Shown piece after piece: positions 57,796 to 64,000 of a stretch of 64,000 bases of DNA. Under the pieces are notes generated by a model. It was not told the DNA's origin. It saw only the letters and a program-made list of their open reading frames with translations, and did not search any database. The first letter of the stretch is position 1; every line of letters begins with the position of its first letter. The stretch is from Apostichopus japonicus (Eukaryota; Echinodermata; Holothuroidea; Aspidochirotida; Stichopodidae): NCBI RefSeq assembly GCF_037975245.1, contig NC_092579.1, forward strand, positions 1,307,501-1,371,500. The letters run 5' to 3'. The position numbers and the translations under genes are program-made.

Positions 57796-60125
57796 GTGGT
57801 GGGACGGAATTTGATAGACCTTTTCAATAATACCGCTTTATATGTAGCATATATGAAGGAATCAGGATATCCACACAAACAGGTCAGTCACAGACTGCAA
57901 CCAGACACAAAAAAAACAGACACAAATTTGAAGATGTTGCCATGGTAACACAAATATATTGACGTGGTGGGACGGAATGATAAATCTCATGAAATCATGA
58001 ACATGTAACCTTTATGTAATTATTATCAAAAGTAGTACAATATCATAGTAATTATTAACACTGAAATGGAGGTGAACTATTCTTCTACCATTAGGGAAAC
58101 AATGGCAGAAATTATACTTCACGCATAGGAATTGTGTTAATTTTACCGAAAGAATGTCAATGTGGTGGGACGGAATGTGGTGGGACGGAATTTTTTTCCA
58201 ATGTAAAGGCTGTTGATTAGGTACGAAAACAATAAACAATTATGTTTTCTCTCACAAGAAGTTCATAAGCAACAATGAAATTTATGCTGTCCAGAGTGAA
58301 ATATTAAATATGCTCGATGATATCTTGGACTTATTCAGTCGGAAAGTTATTTCGAACATTTGTAATGGATGCTTTGTACGCTGCTCGATTATTTGCTTTC
58401 TGGTTGGCCCTTTGCCTTTTCTTCCTACTCCACTCCCATTCTGGAAATACCTCAGCAGTCAGCACCCCATTCTCTCCTTCTTTTTCCTTCCTATAACGTA
58501 TGTATCTGCTAGCAGACACATTTTGAGGCTCAGGATTTTCCATATTGATCTGCTTTGCAAAGAGAGATAAAAGGACATTCTTACCAGCCGGATGCATGAA
58601 AAGAGGACTGGGGGTGGGGGGTATAGCCACACACATTTCTAGCTTAATTGTTAAGAAGTTGGGGGACCAGGAAGCAATAGTGGTCTTCCCCCATATGCCA
58701 ACATGTGAATAGAAAGAAAGAATAAGTTGGCTTCACTATCCTGTGAATTGTGTATTACAAATGCAATATGACATGAGAGTTGGCCTCATAATGTGCAGTT
58801 ATGAACAGGCTGAATAATTGCTAGGCATAGACAGTATACACTTCCTGCACAATATATTTCAACTAGCCTATATTGTGTTTTGGTTCACTTTTTTTGCATC
58901 GTAGGCTACAAGTTTCAAAACCCAACTTAGTATGGTAGATAGCAACAGCTTAGGCAGCATACCATATCCTGTTAGGCAACAGCTTAGGCTAAAACATTAA
59001 TTTGCTAGGCTAGACAACTCCAGCAAAATATGTAATATTTCATCTAACAGGTTTGCTTCCTTGCACTAGTACTGTAAGCTACACATTTCTACCTCTCATT
59101 ATATTATAAGTTTTGTTTTAAACCTTTCCAATATAACATAGTCTGTTAGGCAACAGCTTAGGCTAAATCATAATTATAACTATCAAATTGTCTGAATTGC
59201 CTATAACCATGAACTGGAGGTAAATTAATATATTACTTTTGAGGAGCAAACTGAATTCTTACCTTAATTCTTGCAATCTAGCTCTTCTATCTTGTATGCT
59301 TCAGTATGTGAGTACCATAACAACTTGACTTTAAGGTCAATTTCTTGTGCACGTGGATCATTGTTCATCAGCAGATGATATCAATTCAAAAGCACATGTT
59401 CTACAATGGATAGTTTAGGAAAGCCAAAAGGGCCAAGAAAGAAATCTAGGGTGAACAACTAGGACTATTTCAATGGTGATGGGATTTATTTATGCATGAT
59501 AAAAAACCCATTCTCAATTTACCCAAAAATGTGTTGTTTTGACACATGAGGTTCAAAACTGATGTGATGTGTACAGTATGTATGGAATATCCAGATACAT
59601 AAAATTTTGAAGTATATATCATCAATTAATCACATTGTTATAAGGTAGGGTGTTCAAGGAGTCTGAATAAGTTTGTTATCTTAAGTGACAGAGGTAAATT
59701 TTGGACCAGACATGCTGTTTGAAAATGCCTTCCATTTAAAATTCCGTCCCACCACACCTTGTTTCCGTCCCACCACGAAAATGTTGGACTATCCCCCTGT
59801 CTATCCAGGATAAAATATTTATATTTTCTCCACTCAGAGGTGTCAGTTACATACATAGTTGATAGTTTGGAGTGTTTAAAAAAAATTATCATTTTTTTCC
59901 CCCTTGGAAATTAAAAAAATATTTTCAAAAATGTGGTGGGACGGAATTGAACACTTTCGTTTTATTTTTTTTTCATTCAAGAACTACTATTGATACATTT
60001 TATAGTGCATAAAGTATCCTCATTAAAGGCAATTTATACTGTCAAAAACAGAAAAGTTCAACTTTGTTCCCATATGTAATTACCTCATTTTTCTGAAATT
60101 CCGTTCTGAAATTCCGTCCCACCAC
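57796..60125. mobile_element. Block with eight GTGGTGGGACGGAAT motifs, suspected transposon
   Basis: Forward copies are at 57796-57810, 57964-57978, 58162-58176, 58177-58191 (back to back) and 59933-59947. Reverse copies are at 59741-59755, 59763-59776 (one base short) and 60111-60125. No other copies were seen in the window. The block lies in CEP95 intron 15. The minus frame 58331-58636 inside it is Lys/Arg-rich (RKKRQRANQKANNRAAYKAS) and may be a decayed protein fragment. Ends and target duplication were not identified, so the transposon reading is inference. Confidence 0.4.
58960..59175 (+). repeat. Duplicated segment GTTAGGCAACAGCTTAGGCTAAA
   Basis: TGTTAGGCAACAGCTTAGGC followed by TAAA occurs near 58970 and again near 59145. 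AGCAACAGCTTAGGCAGC near 58939 is a partial third copy. It lies inside the GTGGTGGGACGGAAT block. Confidence 0.6.
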
Positions 60126-60289
60126 ATCAGGAGTGTGCTACCTGCATTTTGGAATGACCGCATTCCATTGTTATGCGAGTTATCGTAATTTTTTGTTATG
60201 ATTACAGAACTTTGGTTAGTTGTTCTCATAACCATGGGTGAAATGAGCCTAAGTGGCAATGTTCAAATTCCAGGTAAAGTGATGACCAT

Positions 60290-60560
60290 TAATGGCTTTG
60301 GCCCAGAGGTCAAAAGTTATTCTGAGGTCACCACAGGTCAAAATCTGAAAACCTTGTTAACACAATAATTCCCCATGTAAAGCTTTGAAATGAACTTTGT
60401 ATGTGATGGAATAATTCACTTAAAAGAGTACAAGAGTTGTATTTGGTAGCTAGGTCAAATGTCATTTGTAGTCCTCAGAGTTCAAAGTCTACAAAATCTT
60501 GTAAGAAAGATAACTCCAAAAGTAAAGTTTTGGATGAACTTGGCATTAGTGTGTGGATTC
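60290..60560 (-). repeat. Copy of the ~146-bp repeat family, inverted
   Basis: GAGGTCACCACAGGTCAAAA and CTGAAAACCTTGT are the reverse complement of the unit in P450 intron 4 (20547-21050). Roughly two diverged units. Confidence 0.55.
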
Positions 60561-60569
60561 CACACTTTT

Positions 60570-63500
60570 ATGTAAAAGATTATTTTGATGGTTTTAATGT
60601 TGAAGAACCTTGCTGATCATGTGATTTAAGCTTTGTTCAAAATTTGATATCTTTCCTTCATTGTTACAATAAATATTGGCATATGGGATGTAGCAGTGAA
60701 TCACTGACAGTCTGGGTTTGGCATGAATTAAGCATTACTGATGTTAGGGTGATGACATTACTGTTACCTTAATATAATTGCAGCTCCAGCCTCGCAAGCT
60801 ACCCTATGTGAGAGCTTCATATGTTTAATTAGCCTCTGTAGGTGCACATTGTTGAGCCTCATACCCTTGCTAACTGTCCGTAAATGTTTCTTTTTTGGAG
60901 GGGTGGGGGGGGGGAAGGAAGTGAACTTTTGAGTCGTTATTTAAGCTATATCTTCTAACTACCTGAAATTGTGTGGCATTGATTTCTTAAATCCTTCATG
61001 TTCAAAAAAGGATTCTCTCTCAGAAAGTCAAATTCCTACTGTACAATTAGTCTTACCTCTCACATGGGTAAATAAAACAACAATTTCAGAACGACCTTTA
61101 CATACAGCACAGCCCATTAAATGTCTGAGTGATGATTTAAGTTGTCATCACAGTCCTGTTGTGTCTCATCAAAATGCCATTTAAAAAGGTAATTTTTGTA
61201 TCGTTTATTATTTAGACAATTTCCGATAACAAATCTGAACTTGAAGAACTTTACCTTTACTGTTCAGCTTCTTTTCTCTCTGTATTTCTCTGTGTCCCTA
61301 GAGAAATATTTCTGAGTGGCTTGTATCCTTTGATTAATTAAAAGAATCATTGTTTCAAGGTAGAGACGATGCTATGGTATTAGAACATCAAACGGAATGA
61401 TATTCTCCAGAGATTCTCGGTAATTTGTTTGTCTTTCAAACCATTTCTTGGTTAATGAATATTTCCCAGAATTCGCCAAAGGTACTTCTTGAAGAACACC
61501 GGCGTAATCTATCGGATTAGTTAAAATTAACTGGGTTAAATCCAGTTACATTATTCTGACATTTTGAGTTGTCTATTAGAACATCATATTAGGTTAACAG
61601 ATATTTTTGCATTTTGGCTCATGTTCAGATGGGATCAATACCCTTGTCTGTCAGAGTGAAGCAACTACATCTATAGAGATAATAATGGTTAATTCTGAAT
61701 TTTACACGATGGTGAAGCTTAAAATGAGAAATTAACTACAACTCTATGTAAACGGTATATTTCAATCAAGCAGAAATTGTCATTCCTGATAGGACAATAA
61801 ACTCTTTTAAAAATTATTGTATATATCTTTCAGATTCAACAATCATTTCTGTATCATACTTCTCCCGGAAGTTGAAATGCATATGTAGGTATGTGTATTA
61901 ACATAGGAACTAATCTAAATGCTGGCCCTAAGCTAGGGTTGGAATGTTGGCCAATGTCCATCCAGGGTAGAAAAGCTTAGAGATCAGATGAGATTAGAGA
62001 TCAGATTAGTCCTTGCCAAATATGAATCAAGATTAAGGATTTGATGTGGTTCTTGAAACTGAGTAAATCAAGGTTAATTAACATGATAAGATAGATACAT
62101 ATTAAGTGGGATTAATTTCAGAGTTCAGTCCTTGTCCAAATTTGAATTAAGACTATAGGGAATTGACCTGTATCAACTTTGTTTGTAACTTGGAAAAGTT
62201 TTCAGTAGGTTGGATTTAAGTACAGTAATTAAGGTTAACTTAATTATGGTGAAATTAATTCATATTTCCATCACCCATATCTTGTTTGTCAAGTTTTCTA
62301 AGATACTACAGTTGGAAAGAAATTAAGAGTAGTGTCTAACAAATCTGCTTGTGATAATATTAACAGTCCTACATTAATTCATTAATACATAGTTACTGTG
62401 TATATTTCCATCACCCATATCTTGTTTGTCAAGTTTTTATATTTTGCTTAGTCATTTCTGTTAGCCAATCCTTGAACTCACCATGTATGTCTCTACCTGG
62501 AAAAGCCATTCACCTGGAAGGTATTTAATGGTTTTAATTAGTTTGTTAATTATGGGTAACAAGCATCTGTCAAACAGTGGCAAGTTATCACAGATATGTC
62601 ATCAGAGAAAATTTGTGCAATAATGAATATTGAGTTGTCTTCTTCATAAATAAAATGAAACTTATTCGGAAAATATGTCAGTAGATGTAAATTGATACCA
62701 GAGGGCAAAAGAAACTAATTAAATATGCAAGTACTGCATTAAAGGTAAAGATTTACCCAAATTGTCAGTGGTAGTAGTAACTTGTTGATTAAACAGAAAG
62801 GTAGGTGCTGAGCAATTAAAATTTTATTAGAATTTACAACTCAAGTTGACTATTTGAGTTTGTGGTACTGTATATATTTAAGAAATATCAGTTTCAATTT
62901 TGTGTCATCTGTCACCATAACAAAGAAATTATTCTTTATCTTCCCTTGAATAACTGTCATGTATTGCATGTTAAATGTTTCTATGTTAATATCAGACTGT
63001 CTTGGTATGTATACATTAGAAAGATTGTTAAATATATGCCAAGCGTTAAAGGGGTATTCCATTGGTAGAAAACGAGACACAATCTTAAAGAGAAAAATAT
63101 TCCGCACTCCCCATCTCAATAAGTTGTCCGTTTAACTTGAGATATATGGTTTATTGACTGTAGGGTAGCTAATATTTGAATTATATAATTATTATTTGAA
63201 TTGGCTAATCCTTCCCTCCCTCCAGGAAGTGTATAGCAGTAAGCGGTACGTGATGTCTTCAAAGCTTGACTACTCTGTTAGAATCTTCTTCATCTTGATT
63301 CCCTGTGTTTTATTTAGCCATCAATCTTTAGAATTCCATCAAAAATACAACTTTGTTGTAGAAATATTCCTTTAACTTATTTGAAAAGATAAACAATTAC
63401 AGTTCAGTTTCCACGATGTCATTGTTCACTGTGCCTAGTTCATTTTACAAACTATCACCAGTTTTAAAATTTGTAAGATTAATATCTTCTTCATGACAGA

Positions 63501-63590
63501 ATCATGACACAAATGCTATGTAGATGTGGTTGTTGAGAAATAAAGATAGAAAGTTTTTTCAGTAATTTTGTTAAGCAACCATATCTAGCT
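60570..63590. other. CEP95 intron 15, nothing recognised
   Basis: AT-rich intronic sequence. I looked for the next CEP95 coiled-coil exon (basic, Gln/Arg-rich helix) on the plus strand and found none. Confidence 0.4.
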
Positions 63591-63594
63591 TAAA

Positions 63595-64000
63595 AGGATG
63601 ATCCCTTTAAGTCAAGACAGCTAAATGGATGATCCCTTTAATACAAGACAGCTAAATGGATGATCTCTTTAATACAAGACATCTAAATAGATCCCTTTAT
63701 TACAAGAAAGATAAATAGATCCCTTTAATACAAGACATCTAAATGGATGATCCCTTTATTAAAAGACAGCTAAATAGATCCCTTTATTAAAAGACAGCTA
63801 AATGGATGATCCCTTTATTACAAGACATCTAAATAGATCCCTTTATTACAAGACAGCTAAATGGATGATTCCTTTATTACAAGACAGCTAAATAGATCCC
63901 TTTATTACAAGACAGCTAAATGGATGATCCCTTTAATACAAGACATCTAAATAGATCCCTTTATTACAAGACAGCTAAATGGATGATCCCTTTAAAACAA
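63595..64000 (+). repeat. 28/31-bp minisatellite, runs off the right edge
   Basis: Units of GGATGATCCCTTTAATACAA plus GACAGCTAAAT (31 bp) alternate with a shorter form starting AGATCCCTTTATTACAA (28 bp). Confidence 0.88.

Noticed and set aside
59638-59892. 84-codon minus frame containing WWDG words
   Set aside because: The repeated WWDG residues are translations of the GTGGTGGGACGGAAT motif, not a conserved protein.

Overview
This is animal nuclear DNA. It is AT-rich, has short exons with GT/AG introns in consistent phases, and is crowded with microsatellites, minisatellites, SINE and LINE fragments and small DNA transposons. The gene families, the expanded fibrinogen-domain type of gene, and repeats such as the TAAGGTGACCAGACGTCCCC element and tRNA-SINEs suggest an invertebrate deuterostome. 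An echinoderm, possibly a sea cucumber, is most likely. The species is inferred, not demonstrated.

Three genes can be reconstructed by hand with every splice phase agreeing. (1) Positions 276-8318, minus strand: a complete 6-exon gene for a 410-residue secreted protein with signal peptide, TIL, TILa-like, EGF and fibrinogen C-terminal domains. A TATA box lies 85 bp upstream of its ATG. (2) Positions 15557-25841, minus strand: a complete 9-exon gene for a 509-residue microsomal cytochrome P450 of the CYP2 clan type. (3) Positions 31048-52627 and beyond the right edge, plus strand: the first 15 coding exons (944 codons) of a CEP95-like centrosomal protein. The C-terminal coiled-coil exons are not in the window. 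Genes 2 and 3 are head to head, about 5.2 kb apart. An orphan exon resembling DUF4806 lies at 9879-10041. The three genes have no evident functional link.

The rest is mostly repeats. Five short elements carry perfect 8-bp target duplications with inverted ends, which is the hAT signature (6439-7282, 19120-19609, 27706-28652, 31608-32114, 36274-37932). Two more have imperfect duplications (12792-13721, 23872-24262). Three copies of a 357-405 bp element have inverted ends and TTAA at both borders (4392, 23039, 29876). Most long CEP95 introns each hold a different minisatellite, with periods of 42, 143, 62, 24, 44, 41 and about 30 bp.

No new defence, secretion or biosynthetic system is visible. 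The best undescribed candidates are a 2.3-kb block carrying eight copies of GTGGTGGGACGGAAT in both orientations (57796-60125), and a tandem repeat that has copied the 3' splice site and exon start of CEP95 exon 7 three times (41036-41402).
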